From: Brevibacillus borstelensis
GTDB taxonomy: Bacteria; Bacillota; Bacilli; Brevibacillales; Brevibacillaceae
Direction: 5' to 3'
DNA: 64,000 nt
Assembly (NCBI RefSeq): GCF_003710865.1
Contig: NZ_RHHO01000038.1
Span: 167,949 to 231,948 of the forward strand
Part shown: one piece after another, positions 9,121 through 18,422 of the stretch
Layout: the number at the start of each line of letters is the position of its first letter
Position numbering within the stretch: position 1 is the first letter of the stretch
Translations under genes and position numbers: made by a program
The notes under the pieces: generated by a model
The model's database searches: none
What the model was told of the DNA's origin: nothing
Seen by the model: only the letters and a program-made list of their open reading frames with translations

Positions 9121-9777
9121 ATGACGCGACATGCTTTCGAAGAACAGCTTGACGGCTTGCATCGCAAGCTGATGTCGATGGGGACGCTAGTAGAGGAAGC
9201 TATTCATAAATCGATCAAAAGCCTGGTCGAGCGTGACGTTCAACTGGCCGAGCAAGTCATCGCCAGCGACCACCTGATCAACGAGCTGGAGCACGAGATC
9301 GAGGTCGGCTGCTTTCAGATGATCGCTTTGCAACAGCCGGTCGGCGGAGACCTCCGGCGGCTGGGGACGATGCTCAAGCTGGTGACCGATTTGGAGCGGA
9401 TGGGCGATCACGCGGTCTCGATTGCGAAGACTACGCGGAGGTTGATGGCCGAGCCGTATGTGAAGCCGCTGATCGATATTCCGTTGATGGCGGATCATGT
9501 CAAGGCGATGGTGCGGGACAGCCTGAATGCCTATATCGGGATTGACAAGCAGGCGGCAGAAGAGATTGCGGCCCGCGACGACATTGTCGACAAATTGTTT
9601 TCGACGATTTTCCGGGATCTCATCGACGTGATGACCAAGAACGGACAGTCGATCTCGCAGGGCACGCATCTGTTGCTGGTGGCACAGTATCTGGAACGGA
9701 TCGCGGATCATGTGACCAACATCTGCGAGTGGATTATATACATGAGCACCGGAAAAATGACCGATCTGAACAATTAG
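9121..9777 (+). CDS. phoU: Phosphate signalling protein PhoU
   Basis: A 218-residue all-helical protein with the two PhoU repeats, each carrying the metal-cluster pattern: EVGCFQMIALQQPVGGDLRRL with DLERMGDHA in the first half, and GTHLLLVAQYLERIADHVTNI in the second. PhoU links phosphate transport to PhoR signalling and restrains the regulon when phosphate is plentiful. A TTG-started frame opens at 9079, but ATG 9121 lies after AGGGGGAAAC and gives the normal N terminus. It follows phoR directly, unlike species where it ends a pst operon. Confidence 0.93.
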   Translation: MTRHAFEEQLDGLHRKLMSMGTLVEEAIHKSIKSLVERDVQLAEQVIASDHLINELEHEIEVGCFQMIALQQPVGGDLRRLGTMLKLVTDLERMGDHAVSIAKTTRRLMAEPYVKPLIDIPLMADHVKAMVRDSLNAYIGIDKQAAEEIAARDDIVDKLFSTIFRDLIDVMTKNGQSISQGTHLLLVAQYLERIADHVTNICEWIIYMSTGKMTDLNN

Positions 9778-9796
9778 AATAGAAGACTCGGGAAGA

Positions 9797-9829
9797 AGGC
9801 CGCTGACTGCATCGCAGAGCGGCCTTTTT
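9797..9829 (+). terminator. Terminator after phoU
   Basis: AGGCCGCT (9797-9804) pairs with AGCGGCCT (9818-9825), followed by a T run. Confidence 0.85.
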
Positions 9830-9950
9830 GCTTGCCTGCAAGCTGTTACTGAACGCCGGCACGTCCGTATTGTACAATCGCCTAATGGGCGGCTGCTGCA
9901 TACGATATCGGGAAGCTGATTTTGCTTTTAGTTCTACAGGAGGGATTGCC

Positions 9951-11039
9951 ATGAGCGTCAACGAGCGTCATATTTATGCAGGCGGAAATACAGCGAGAGG
10001 GTATCGGTCTTTTTTGAACGCGATACTGACCGGGATCGATCGGCGCATTGTTCTTACTGGCGATGCAGAGGGACTCGCCAGCAGGTTAATCGAAAAAATC
10101 GGAGAACAGGCGATTCGACTTGGCCAGCGGGTCGAATGGATTCACTCTCCTTTTGTGAATGGAGCCTTTGATGGCGTAGTGATACCGGAGTGGAGTGCAG
10201 CAGTAGTTGACGGCGGATACCCGCGCCAGTTCAAGCCCGAGGGACCCGGCTTGATCGAGACCTATGTCAATTTGCAAGATGCTGTGGATAAACAAAAGCT
10301 TGCGTCTCATCGCGAAGAAATCGTTTCTTTGCTCGAGCGGATCGAGGCAAGCACGCTGGAGGCGCACCAAGCGTTTGCGGAAGCGCTGCGGATTCACGAT
10401 GAATGGGAGGGTATCTTTATCGCCCACCTCGACCGGGAAAAGGCGAATCAGGTGGGCGACGAAGTGATCCGCCTGTTTTTCGGTGAGGATACAGCGGCGA
10501 AGAGAGCCCGAGTCCGACGGATGTATTTGGGAGCAGCCACTTCTGCGGGTCCGAAGGATTTCGTCCCCAACCTGACAGCGGAAGTATCGAAGCGGTATTT
10601 GATAAAAGGAAGGCCGGGATCGGGCAAATCCACGATCTTGAAGCGCCTGGTCGCAGAAGCGCAGAGACGGGGATTTGATGCGGAGGTATACCACTGCGGC
10701 CTGGACCCGAACAGCCTGGATATGGTGGTCCTGCCGGAACGGGGTCTCGCCATCTTTGACAGTACAGCCCCGCATGAATACTTTCCGGAGCGGGAAACCG
10801 ATGAGGTCATCGACATGTACGAGAGGGCAATCCAGCCAGGGACGGATGAGCGGTATCAAAGTCAAATCGCCACCTTCCAGAAGCGTTACAAGGAGGCGAC
10901 GAAAAGAGGCACTGCCTGCTTGAAGGCGGCAGAGGAATGCCGGATCCGCTTGTCTCTGATCTATCAGGAAGCGACAGACGAAAGAAAACTCGCAGAGCTT
11001 GAGGCAGCGATCTCCAGCCAACTGGGGTCTGACAGATAG
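9951..11039 (+). CDS. PRK06851-type P-loop ATPase
   Basis: A 362-residue cytosolic protein resembling the uncharacterised Gram-positive family of tandem nucleotide-kinase-like ATPases. The C-terminal half has an intact Walker A, YLIKGRPGSGKSTILKRL, near residue 220. The equivalent position in the N-terminal half reads IVLTGDAEGLASRLIEKI and lacks the glycine-lysine-serine core, so that half is probably non-catalytic. The conserved HSPF/VVIPEW and VLPERGLAIFDST segments repeat between halves, supporting an internal duplication. The chosen ATG has AGGAGGG seven bases upstream; an upstream frame from 9828 overlaps the phoU terminator and is rejected. Function is unknown. Confidence 0.75.
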   Translation: MSVNERHIYAGGNTARGYRSFLNAILTGIDRRIVLTGDAEGLASRLIEKIGEQAIRLGQRVEWIHSPFVNGAFDGVVIPEWSAAVVDGGYPRQFKPEGPGLIETYVNLQDAVDKQKLASHREEIVSLLERIEASTLEAHQAFAEALRIHDEWEGIFIAHLDREKANQVGDEVIRLFFGEDTAAKRARVRRMYLGAATSAGPKDFVPNLTAEVSKRYLIKGRPGSGKSTILKRLVAEAQRRGFDAEVYHCGLDPNSLDMVVLPERGLAIFDSTAPHEYFPERETDEVIDMYERAIQPGTDERYQSQIATFQKRYKEATKRGTACLKAAEECRIRLSLIYQEATDERKLAELEAAISSQLGSDR

Positions 11040-11147
11040 CCTGCTTGAAACTGACAGCTAGTCGGCCAGAGAGGCCGACTGGAGAACGGACCATTCGCAT
11101 GAAACCCGTTTGACTGCTCATACTATGCCAAGGAGGTGAGCAGCCGG

Positions 11148-12104
11148 ATGGGTTTTTCTTTTGTCATGGCACTGATGCTTCTTGTGCATCCCTTGGACGC
11201 AACCGATTTCCTCCGGATCGTCTGGCAGGGAACCCCGATTGCCTATCTGGATCGCGCCGATTACACATTGCCGCTTTCGGGCGTCCCTTTGATAGACGAG
11301 GCGAGGCTGGATGAGGTGCGAAAAAGTGTTGCGGCTCAAGTCTATCGGGCACCGGTAGATGCCGCTATCAATGAGCGAGGGCAGATTATCGCTGAACAGA
11401 GAGGACAAGCTCTGGATGAAAAGGCCTTTTGGGGCCAGGTGTATGCCTACTTTTACGGAAACGGCCCGGCCCAGATCACCCCTGTCGTGCGCGATGTGCT
11501 TCCGCGTGTGGACCGCGCTTTGCTGGAGCAGGTGCGCAAGCGCAGGATCGGTCAATACACGACGTATTTTAATCCCCGAAACCACAATCGCTCTCATAAC
11601 ATACAGCTGGCTACGAAAGCGATTAACAACTATGTCGTTCTGCCGGGAGAAACGTTTTCTTTCAATAAAGTGGTGGGCAAGCGAACGAAAAGCAGAGGCT
11701 ATCTCGAAGCGCCGATTATCGTCAGAGGAGAACTGTCGGAGGGGATTGGCGGCGGGATTTGCCAGGTTTCTTCGACTCTGTTCAATGCAGTTGACAAAGC
11801 TGGCCTACATATCGTGAAAAGGTATTCGCACAGCCGCAACGTGCCGTATGTTCCTCCAGGCAGGGATGCTACCGTAAGCTGGTATGGCCCCGATTTCGTC
11901 TTCCAGAACAAATACGCATATCCGATCCTGATCCGTGCTTATTCCGCGAATGGAAGCATGATGGTGACGATTCACTCATTCCCGGAGATTGAATACGAAC
12001 CGAGAAATGTGCCAAGCGTACAGTTTCAGCTTCCGGAAGAAGAGCCAGCCGGTCCTGTTTCGCATAAGGGTACAACAGTTGTCAGTTCGCAGCTTCCAGT
12101 TTAA
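11148..12104 (+). CDS. Secreted VanW family protein
   Basis: A 318-residue protein with a short N-terminal hydrophobic segment (about 3-18) likely to be a signal peptide or anchor. The VanW domain is in the central-to-C-terminal half: TTYFNPRNHNRSHNIQLA, then LPGETFSFNKVVGKRT, EGIGGGICQVSSTLFNA and a YSHSRNVPYVPPGRDATV block. VanW proteins occur in Gram-positive cell-wall loci, including vancomycin-resistance clusters, but no biochemical role is established, and no van genes lie nearby. ATG 11148 follows AAGGAGGTGAG by eight bases. Confidence 0.85.
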   Translation: MGFSFVMALMLLVHPLDATDFLRIVWQGTPIAYLDRADYTLPLSGVPLIDEARLDEVRKSVAAQVYRAPVDAAINERGQIIAEQRGQALDEKAFWGQVYAYFYGNGPAQITPVVRDVLPRVDRALLEQVRKRRIGQYTTYFNPRNHNRSHNIQLATKAINNYVVLPGETFSFNKVVGKRTKSRGYLEAPIIVRGELSEGIGGGICQVSSTLFNAVDKAGLHIVKRYSHSRNVPYVPPGRDATVSWYGPDFVFQNKYAYPILIRAYSANGSMMVTIHSFPEIEYEPRNVPSVQFQLPEEEPAGPVSHKGTTVVSSQLPV

Positions 12105-12142
12105 GACAGCACCTGCTCCAGGGGGCTGTCTTCCTCGTTTTT
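12103..12142 (+). terminator. Terminator after the VanW gene
   Basis: AAGACAGC (12103-12110) pairs with GCTGTCTT (12125-12132), followed by CCTCGTTTTT. The stem begins inside the stop codon. Confidence 0.75.
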
Positions 12143-12227
12143 AAAGAAAAAAATGTTCAACAGAAGACAGTTTTATTCAAAGGCAATTCAAAAAAAGGTT
12201 GTAATCATAAACGAAAACACGTATAGT

Positions 12228-12257
12228 ATTTCGTGTGATAAAATTTCGTGTGCGAAA
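12228..12257 (+). promoter_or_regulatory. Probable MarR operator
   Basis: ATTTCGTGTG occurs twice, at 12228-12237 and 12243-12252, and the second copy extends into the palindrome TTTCGTGTGCGAAA (12244-12257). A TATAGTAT -10-like sequence just upstream overlaps the first copy, as expected for autorepression of the downstream marR-efflux operon. Confidence 0.6.
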
Positions 12258-12281
12258 TAACTTGATCAGAAGGGGGAAGCC

Positions 12282-12707
12282 ATGAACAAGCCAGTGGTCA
12301 TCCGCGACCTTTTAAAACGCCTGAACAAGACGATCAACATGATTGCTGCCAGAGAATTGGAGAAAGTCGGATTGACCTATCCGCAGTTGATGGTTTTGCG
12401 GCATCTTAAAGATGAAATGCTCACCATCGGCCAGATCAGCAAGGCTGTCGATCTGTCTTACAGTACGGTTTCAGGCATCATTGATCGGTTGGAGAGAGAG
12501 CAGCTGGTAGAACGTCTAAGAGATGAAAAAGATCGCCGCGTTGTCTGGATTCGCTCGACGGATAAAGTGAGGGAGCAATTCGAAAAACTGCCGATCTTTT
12601 CTGAAGCGTACTACAGTACACTGTTTAGCGACTTTTCTGATGCAGAGCTGGGGCAAATCGTTCGCGCCTTGGAGACTCTGATCACCAAACTAGAGAAAGA
12701 AAGCTGA
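12282..12707 (+). CDS. MarR family transcriptional regulator
   Basis: A 141-residue winged-helix regulator with the MarR core ISKAVDLSYSTVSGIIDRLEREQLVER followed by the wing motif RDEKDRRVVW at residues 80-92. It opens an operon with two membrane-fusion proteins and an MFS pump, so it most likely represses that operon and is relieved by a pump substrate. The operator-like repeats directly upstream fit autoregulation. ATG 12282 follows AAGGGGGAAGCC. The inducing ligand is unknown. Confidence 0.9.
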   Translation: MNKPVVIRDLLKRLNKTINMIAARELEKVGLTYPQLMVLRHLKDEMLTIGQISKAVDLSYSTVSGIIDRLEREQLVERLRDEKDRRVVWIRSTDKVREQFEKLPIFSEAYYSTLFSDFSDAELGQIVRALETLITKLEKES

Positions 12708-12716
12708 GGAGAAACC

Positions 12717-13376
12717 ATGAAGCGAAAAATCATTTTGTATGTCATCTTGCTCCTGGTGGTGGCAGCGGGAGGAGGCATCGGCTATTACTACTGGTATCAA
12801 GGCAGTCATTACGTTACTACCGAAGACGCACGAATCAGCGGAGACATTTACCGCGTTATGCCGCGTATTGCCGGAAAGCTCCAGAAGCTTTCCATTGCGG
12901 ATGGCGATACGGTCGTTGCCGATCAAATCGTAGGGCAACAGGATACGACCAATCTGACGACCAATCTTCTGGAAAATGCTCTTCTTCGCGCACCCATTAC
13001 AGGTACGGTGATCAAAACGCTGGCAAAGGAAGGGGAGGTTGTTTCCCCGGGTCAATCCATCGCCATGGTCGTTGACGAATCCAAGCTGTACGTTTCTGCC
13101 AATGTGGAGGAAACAGAGCTCAACCGGCTGAAACTGGGACAAAAAGTGGACATTGTGCTGGATGCCTATCCGAAAACCAAGCTGCTTGGACACTTGATCG
13201 AGATCGGCCAAGCGACAAACTCCACTTTTTCGTTGATGCCTGCTGTTAGCACAAGCGGCAACTTTACCAAAGTCACCCAGCGCATTCCGATCAAAATCGC
13301 GATCGACGATACCGCTGGGCTTCATCTGGCCGCCGGACTGAACGCAGAAATCAAAGTGCACGTGAAGGAGATGTAA
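12717..13376 (+). CDS. Short HlyD/EmrA-type membrane fusion protein
   Basis: A 219-residue adaptor anchored by one N-terminal helix (about 5-25). It has the secretion-protein beta-barrel blocks: VTTEDARISGDIYRVMPRIAGKLQKL at the front and LRAPITGTVIKTLAKEGEVVSPGQSIAMVVD in the middle. The helical hairpin that normally separates the two lipoyl halves is almost absent, so the protein is much shorter than EmrA (about 390). It would bridge the pump to the envelope. It starts nine bases after marR and is four bases from the next adaptor gene. Confidence 0.85.
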   Translation: MKRKIILYVILLLVVAAGGGIGYYYWYQGSHYVTTEDARISGDIYRVMPRIAGKLQKLSIADGDTVVADQIVGQQDTTNLTTNLLENALLRAPITGTVIKTLAKEGEVVSPGQSIAMVVDESKLYVSANVEETELNRLKLGQKVDIVLDAYPKTKLLGHLIEIGQATNSTFSLMPAVSTSGNFTKVTQRIPIKIAIDDTAGLHLAAGLNAEIKVHVKEM

Positions 13377-13380
13377 AAAC

Positions 13381-14613
13381 ATGAATAAAGCGAGACAATG
13401 GAAGACGCTGGGTACCGTATTGGCAGCCGTTTCGCTGATTGCGGCTGGATGCAGTGAGCCGTCTTCAGCCGGACCATCAGAAAGCGCTCCGGTTGTAAAG
13501 GTATGGAAAGCGGACATGGCCGGAACCAGTGCGATCTCCAACGGTAAAATAGCAGCAGCTGATGAAATTCAAGTCGTCTCCAAGCTGTCCGGAAAAGTAG
13601 CACAGGTCAATGTAAAGGAAGGCTCTGTCGTAAAAAAAGGCGATATCCTCGTAACGCTGGAGGCGACAGATTACCTGGAGCAAATGAAGCAAGCCGAAGC
13701 CGCGATCGCGAGCGCACAAGCGCGGCTGCATGACACCCAGGCAGGAGCGCGGACACAAGAGCTGCAACGCCTGGCAAGCGGTGTGGAGCAGGCAAAAGCT
13801 ACGCTGCAGGTGGCTGAAAATACAGCCAACCGGATGAAGGCGTTGTTTGACTCGGGCGCGATTTCCCAAGCCGAGTACGAAAAGACTACACTCGATCTGG
13901 AAAAGGCAAGGACAGCCCTCGACCAGGCACAGGCCCAATACGATTTGGCCAAGGAGGGACCTACCTCCAATACAATAGCAGCCCTGCAGGCTGAGGTGAG
14001 CCGCCTGCAATCCAGCCTGGAGCTGGCGAAAAACACTTATCAAAACACGATGATCCAATCGCCGATTTCCGGTATCGTCGCCAAGAAAAACATCGATCCG
14101 GGTGAAATGGCACAGCCGGGCGCGCCGCTCCTCGTACTGGTCAACATGGACCGGGTAAAAGTGGAAGCGAGCGTTCCGCAAGAGCAGATTAACCAGATCA
14201 AGGTAGGCGCCCCGGTCGATGTGAAGGTTAACAGTCTTGGCGGAAAGGTGCTGAAGGGAACCGTAGAGTTCGTCAGCCCGATCTCTGACGCCAACAGCAG
14301 CTCTTTCCCAATCAAAGTAACGGTAGACAATAAAGACGGCGAGCTGCGCGCCGGCATGCTTGCCGAGGTGTACCTGCCGAATCAGGCAGAAGCATCCAAC
14401 TCTTGGAAAGTGCCCGCTTCTTCTATCGTAACGAAAGACAATAAACATTACGTTTTCAAAGTAGACCAGGATGTCGTTCATCAGGTGGAAGTCTCTGTAG
14501 GAGAAACATCGGGCGAATGGACGAGTGTCACGCAAGGTGTGAACCAAAACGACCGTCTGGTGCTGACACCGACTGATTCATTGGCCGAAGGCAGCAAAGT
14601 AATCGTCAACTAG
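13381..14613 (+). CDS. Lipoprotein membrane-fusion (HlyD/RND-type) adaptor
   Basis: A 410-residue predicted lipoprotein: a signal peptide ends in the lipobox LIAAGC with Cys at about residue 23. A lipoyl half (ISNGKIAAADEIQVVSKLSG), a long alpha-helical hairpin rich in Ala, Gln and Glu (about 100-215), the second lipoyl half (NTMIQSPISGIVAKKNIDPGE) and a beta barrel follow. This is a full-length periplasmic-adaptor architecture placed on the outer face of a Gram-positive membrane. It lies between the short adaptor and the DHA2 pump, giving the operon two adaptors of different size. Confidence 0.9.
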   Translation: MNKARQWKTLGTVLAAVSLIAAGCSEPSSAGPSESAPVVKVWKADMAGTSAISNGKIAAADEIQVVSKLSGKVAQVNVKEGSVVKKGDILVTLEATDYLEQMKQAEAAIASAQARLHDTQAGARTQELQRLASGVEQAKATLQVAENTANRMKALFDSGAISQAEYEKTTLDLEKARTALDQAQAQYDLAKEGPTSNTIAALQAEVSRLQSSLELAKNTYQNTMIQSPISGIVAKKNIDPGEMAQPGAPLLVLVNMDRVKVEASVPQEQINQIKVGAPVDVKVNSLGGKVLKGTVEFVSPISDANSSSFPIKVTVDNKDGELRAGMLAEVYLPNQAEASNSWKVPASSIVTKDNKHYVFKVDQDVVHQVEVSVGETSGEWTSVTQGVNQNDRLVLTPTDSLAEGSKVIVN

Positions 14614-14627
14614 CGGAGGTGATAAAA

Positions 14628-16205
14628 ATGGCGGAAGCAGCGACACAGCAAAAGGACGGCGGGAGTGGCGGAATGTGGATTACACTTCTGGCCATCCTCA
14701 TGGGGACTTTCGTTGCTATCTTGAACAACAGTCTGATCAACGTCGCCTTGCCAACGCTGGTAAACGTATTCGGTTCAACCACTGATACGATCCAATGGGT
14801 ATTGACGGGATACATGCTTGCCAACGCCGTTGTCATTCCCATGAGCGGTTCCCTCGGCGACAAATTCGGATACAAACGGGTCTTCCTGATCTCGCTGATC
14901 GCGTTTACGGCATCCTCCGTCTTGTGCGCGATGGCCTGGAGCGACACGAGTATGATCGCCTTCCGCATCATTCAAGGTCTGAGCGGGGGGTTGATCATGC
15001 CGATCGGGATGTCGATGATTTACATGATCGTCCCCCGGGAAAAAATCGGGATGGCGCTCGGTTTGTTCGGGATCGCTTCGATGGTGGCCCCTGCTGTAGG
15101 GCCGACGCTCGGCGGATATTTGATCCAATACCTCAACTGGCATTTTCTGTTCCTGGTCAGCGTCCCTGTGGGCATTTTCGCGATTATCATGAGCAGCGCC
15201 CTGTTGAAGGAAACGGAGAAGAAGCCTGATCTGAAGTTTGATTACCCGGGAGCGATTCTGTCGATCATCGCTTTTGGGACCCTGCTTCTGGCGCTCAGCA
15301 AAGGCCAGTCGGAAGGATGGAGCTCCTTCTTCATTGTCAGCCTGTTTTTCATCGCTTTTTCCAGTCTGGCTCTGTTCGTATGGGTGGAGCTTGGCAAGGA
15401 GCAGCCACTGCTTGATCTGAGTCTGTTTAAAATACCGGTGTTTACGCTCAGCGTGATCACTTCAAGCTTCGTCATGATGGGGATGATGGGCGGGATCTTC
15501 ATGATGCCGATCTTCCTGCAAAACATCCAGGGCATGTCGGCGATGGATTCAGGCTTGCTGCTCATGCCCCAATCAATCGCGATGGCCATCATGATGCCGA
15601 TCAGCGGGAAGCTGTTTGACAAATACGGAATCGGTCCGATTGCCCTGGTAGGTTTGACAGTCATGGGGATCACGACATTTGAGCTGCACAATCTGGAGGC
15701 GGATACGCCGCACCATTGGCTCAATACGATCCTGACGATTCGCGGTCTGGGAATCGGATTGTGCATGATGACGCTGTCAACCGTAGGGATGAACGCCGTC
15801 CCCCGGATGATCGTAGGGAAAGCCTCGTCCTTGTCCAACGTGATCCGGCAGGTGATGAGCTCGTTCGGGATCGCGCTCTTGACGATGGTCATGACGACTC
15901 GGACGAACTTCCACTCTGCGACGATTTCCGAAAGCATTACCATCACATCTACGGCAGCTGCTGACTTTATCAGAGGCTTGACCGGCATGTTTACCCAGGC
16001 GGGCGTAGATGCGGCAACAGCGCAAGGCGGAGCCAGCTCCGTGCTGATGGGGATGATCATAAAGGAAGCAACCGTGCGCGGCATTGCCGACGCGATGCTG
16101 ATTTCATCCATCCCCATTTTCTGCTCGATCCCGCTGATTTACTTCCTGCACAAAAAGCCGAAGAAACAAGGCGCCGCGGAAGAAAAGCAAAAAGCGGCAG
16201 CGTAA
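14628..16205 (+). CDS. DHA2-family MFS drug exporter (EmrB/QacA type)
   Basis: A 525-residue transporter with about 14 hydrophobic helices. Motif A-like GSLGDKFGYKRVF, the DTIQWVLTGYMLANAV motif D1 of 14-helix drug-proton antiporters, and the motif C segment LGLFGIASMVAPAVGPTLGGYL are all present. It would expel toxic amphiphiles using the proton gradient together with the two upstream adaptors. A GTG at 14619 is in frame, but ATG 14628 is preceded at the correct distance by GCGGAGGTGAT. The specific substrate is not predictable. Confidence 0.92.
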   Translation: MAEAATQQKDGGSGGMWITLLAILMGTFVAILNNSLINVALPTLVNVFGSTTDTIQWVLTGYMLANAVVIPMSGSLGDKFGYKRVFLISLIAFTASSVLCAMAWSDTSMIAFRIIQGLSGGLIMPIGMSMIYMIVPREKIGMALGLFGIASMVAPAVGPTLGGYLIQYLNWHFLFLVSVPVGIFAIIMSSALLKETEKKPDLKFDYPGAILSIIAFGTLLLALSKGQSEGWSSFFIVSLFFIAFSSLALFVWVELGKEQPLLDLSLFKIPVFTLSVITSSFVMMGMMGGIFMMPIFLQNIQGMSAMDSGLLLMPQSIAMAIMMPISGKLFDKYGIGPIALVGLTVMGITTFELHNLEADTPHHWLNTILTIRGLGIGLCMMTLSTVGMNAVPRMIVGKASSLSNVIRQVMSSFGIALLTMVMTTRTNFHSATISESITITSTAAADFIRGLTGMFTQAGVDAATAQGGASSVLMGMIIKEATVRGIADAMLISSIPIFCSIPLIYFLHKKPKKQGAAEEKQKAAA

Positions 16206-16328
16206 TGGCTGGCATATTTCAAGAAGCGAGAGGTTGTTCTCAAAGCGTTTTTTCGTTTTGGGGACGCCTCTTTTTTTGTTCTTCTGCACCTCTTGGGCGT
16301 CTTTTATAACAAAAAAATATATTGTGAT

Positions 16329-16349
16329 ATTATATCTTTTAGATATAAT
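16329..16349 (+). promoter_or_regulatory. Palindromic operator upstream of padR
   Basis: ATTATATC (16329-16336) and GATATAAT (16342-16349) form an 8-5-8 palindrome in the AT-rich promoter region, about 35 bases before the padR start. This is a plausible PadR autoregulatory site. Confidence 0.5.
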
Positions 16350-16383
16350 GGAGGCAGATCAATCGATTAAGGAGGCCATAAGC

Positions 16384-16950
16384 TTGACCGAATTGTTCAT
16401 ACTAGGCGAATTGACGGGATCTCCGATGCATGGGTATTTGCTGCACACGATTTTGAACGGGATTATCGGACCTACGAGAAAAATCAGCTGGGGGGTGCTG
16501 TATCCGCTTATTCATAGCCTGGTTGCAGATGGGCTGATCGAGCAGGTCCCCGATGAACAGCAGGAAGGTGTCCGGCAGGGAAGAGGAAAGAAGAAAAAAA
16601 TGTACAGAATAACGGAGGATGGCAGACGCCGCTTTTTTCAGCTAATGGAAGAACCGATTCCATACTCGCCGGATTATGAGCTGCATTTTTATACCAAGTT
16701 TTCAAATTTTGACATGATCAGCAGAGAACTGCAGTTCTTGATTTTGCACCAGTACAAGGATTACCTGCGGTTTGAGATCCGCCATGAAGAAGAACGGGTG
16801 GAGAATGTGAGCAAAGACGAAATGATGCCCGATGCGGAACGACACTACAATTTGATCTGGTTCCGGCATAGGTTGGACAAACTCCGTTTTGACGAAGAGT
16901 GGGTTCTACAATTAATCAATAACCTTCGTATGGAGGGGATTGAGCGTTAG
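16384..16950 (+). CDS. PadR family transcriptional regulator
   Basis: A 188-residue regulator. The N-terminal winged helix has the PadR signature LTELFILGELTGSPMHGYLL, then WGVLYPLIHSLVADGLIE and the wing KKKMYRITEDG. The C-terminal half is helical and charged, as in the Vir_act_alpha_C dimerisation region. An open frame begins at 16234, but TTG 16384 follows AAGGAGG by eight bases and gives the normal N terminus, and the upstream part includes the promoter palindrome. It lies 75 bases before the glycosyltransferase gene, which it may control. Confidence 0.85.
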   Translation: MTELFILGELTGSPMHGYLLHTILNGIIGPTRKISWGVLYPLIHSLVADGLIEQVPDEQQEGVRQGRGKKKKMYRITEDGRRRFFQLMEEPIPYSPDYELHFYTKFSNFDMISRELQFLILHQYKDYLRFEIRHEEERVENVSKDEMMPDAERHYNLIWFRHRLDKLRFDEEWVLQLINNLRMEGIER

Positions 16951-17025
16951 TGAATGTATAGTGGTGGCGACGACGCAAATAGGTTGCGCCTGGAGCTGTG
17001 TACTTCATGATGAAAGGTGATGACT

Positions 17026-18228
17026 ATGGCACGCGTTTTGTTCATCAACGGAGGTTCGGAAGGACATATCAATCCAACCCTCGGCGTTGTTCAAGAACTT
17101 ATCCGTCGAGGCGAAGAAGTGGTTTACTTTACAGCGGAACAATATCGTGATCGCGTAGAGCCAACGGGCGCAGAGGTGATCACGTTCGATGGAAACAAAT
17201 TTGTAGAAGCGTTCCTTGCCGGGGGACGAAATCCTTGGGCCCGAGTGGGCGGGCTATTGCGCACCGCCGACATCGTCATTCCCAGTCTCCTTACTCAAAC
17301 AAAAGGAGACCATTTTGATTACCTCATTCATGACTCGATGTTCGGCTGTGGGCGTTTGCTTGCACAAATACTCGACCTGCCGGCAATCAGCTCATGTAGC
17401 AGTTTTGCAATGCAGCAAGATAGCTTTGACCGTCTGCAAGATAACCTCTCACGCAAATTTCCAGGGAACGATATTAGACGTTCGCAACAGGAGTATCAAG
17501 AGCTGCGGAGTCATGTGCAAGCGAAATACAATGTGCAAGTTGGTGCTGCCTATGAGATTTTCTGCAATCCCGCGCCAATGACTATCATTTATACGTCGAA
17601 GCTTTTTCAACCGGATAAAGAACAATTCGACGAGACATACAACTTTGTTGGACCGTCTATCGTGCCCCGCCCACACGATCAATTTGACTTCTCCCCGATA
17701 AATACAGAACACCTGATTTATATTTCACTTGGCACCGTAATCAATCGAGCCGTGGATTTTTACAAACTTTGTTTTGCGGCCTTCGCCGAAACGAAGTACA
17801 CCGTGATCCTGTCTGTTGGCAGACAAACCGATCTATTGGATTTGGGAGACATTCCGGCAAATTTTATTGTTCAGAGCTACGTGCCGCAGCTCGAAGTACT
17901 GCAACGCGCCAAATTGTTTGTCACGCATGGCGGCATGAACAGCACGAGTGAAGGCCTTTATTACGGTGTGCCGCTGATTGTCCTTCCACAAAGTGCTGAC
18001 CAGCCTTATTTGGCTCGAAGGGTAGCTGAACTCGGGGCAGGCATCCACCTAAATCCAGAAGGCTTAACCGCAGGAGATCTCAGAGAGGCGGCGGAACGGG
18101 TGTTTAAGGATGCGTCCATGCGAAAGGTATGTGCAGAAATTGGCGATTCGTTCCGAGCTGCGGGTGGGTATCGTCGAGCCGTCGAGGAAATCTTCGCGTA
18201 CAAACGAAGAGCAGGATTACATCATTAA
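17026..18228 (+). CDS. Macrolide-type (MGT family) UDP-glycosyltransferase
   Basis: A 400-residue GT-B fold glycosyltransferase of family GT1. The N-terminal acceptor domain begins RVLFINGGSEGHINPTLG, and the C-terminal donor domain has ISLGTV and the signature QSYVPQLEVLQRAKLFVTHGG followed by a PQSADQPYLARRV loop. MGT enzymes inactivate macrolides or decorate small hydrophobic molecules using UDP-glucose. GTG and ATG codons at 17017 and 17020 are also in frame; ATG 17026 has the best spacing from AAAGGTG. The PadR gene upstream suggests substrate-inducible expression. Confidence 0.88.
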   Translation: MARVLFINGGSEGHINPTLGVVQELIRRGEEVVYFTAEQYRDRVEPTGAEVITFDGNKFVEAFLAGGRNPWARVGGLLRTADIVIPSLLTQTKGDHFDYLIHDSMFGCGRLLAQILDLPAISSCSSFAMQQDSFDRLQDNLSRKFPGNDIRRSQQEYQELRSHVQAKYNVQVGAAYEIFCNPAPMTIIYTSKLFQPDKEQFDETYNFVGPSIVPRPHDQFDFSPINTEHLIYISLGTVINRAVDFYKLCFAAFAETKYTVILSVGRQTDLLDLGDIPANFIVQSYVPQLEVLQRAKLFVTHGGMNSTSEGLYYGVPLIVLPQSADQPYLARRVAELGAGIHLNPEGLTAGDLREAAERVFKDASMRKVCAEIGDSFRAAGGYRRAVEEIFAYKRRAGLHH

Positions 18229-18422
18229 TGAAAGATTTGTATAGGCTACGCTGGTACTACCCCTTGCTGTGGCCGGAAATAGGGTTAGGGCATTTTCCTG
18301 TCGCCTGTGCTTCCCAAGGTTTGCCTTGTGGAAAGAAAGGTGCCGAAAGCAGAAAATTGTGTTTTAATTATCATGATAAAAGATTTTGACTTGTACTTCA
18401 TAAAAAGGGAGATGCATGACCT

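Noticed and set aside
18229..18422. T-box leader before ilvE
   Set aside because: No T-box sequence, specifier loop or antiterminator pair could be found in the 190-base gap.
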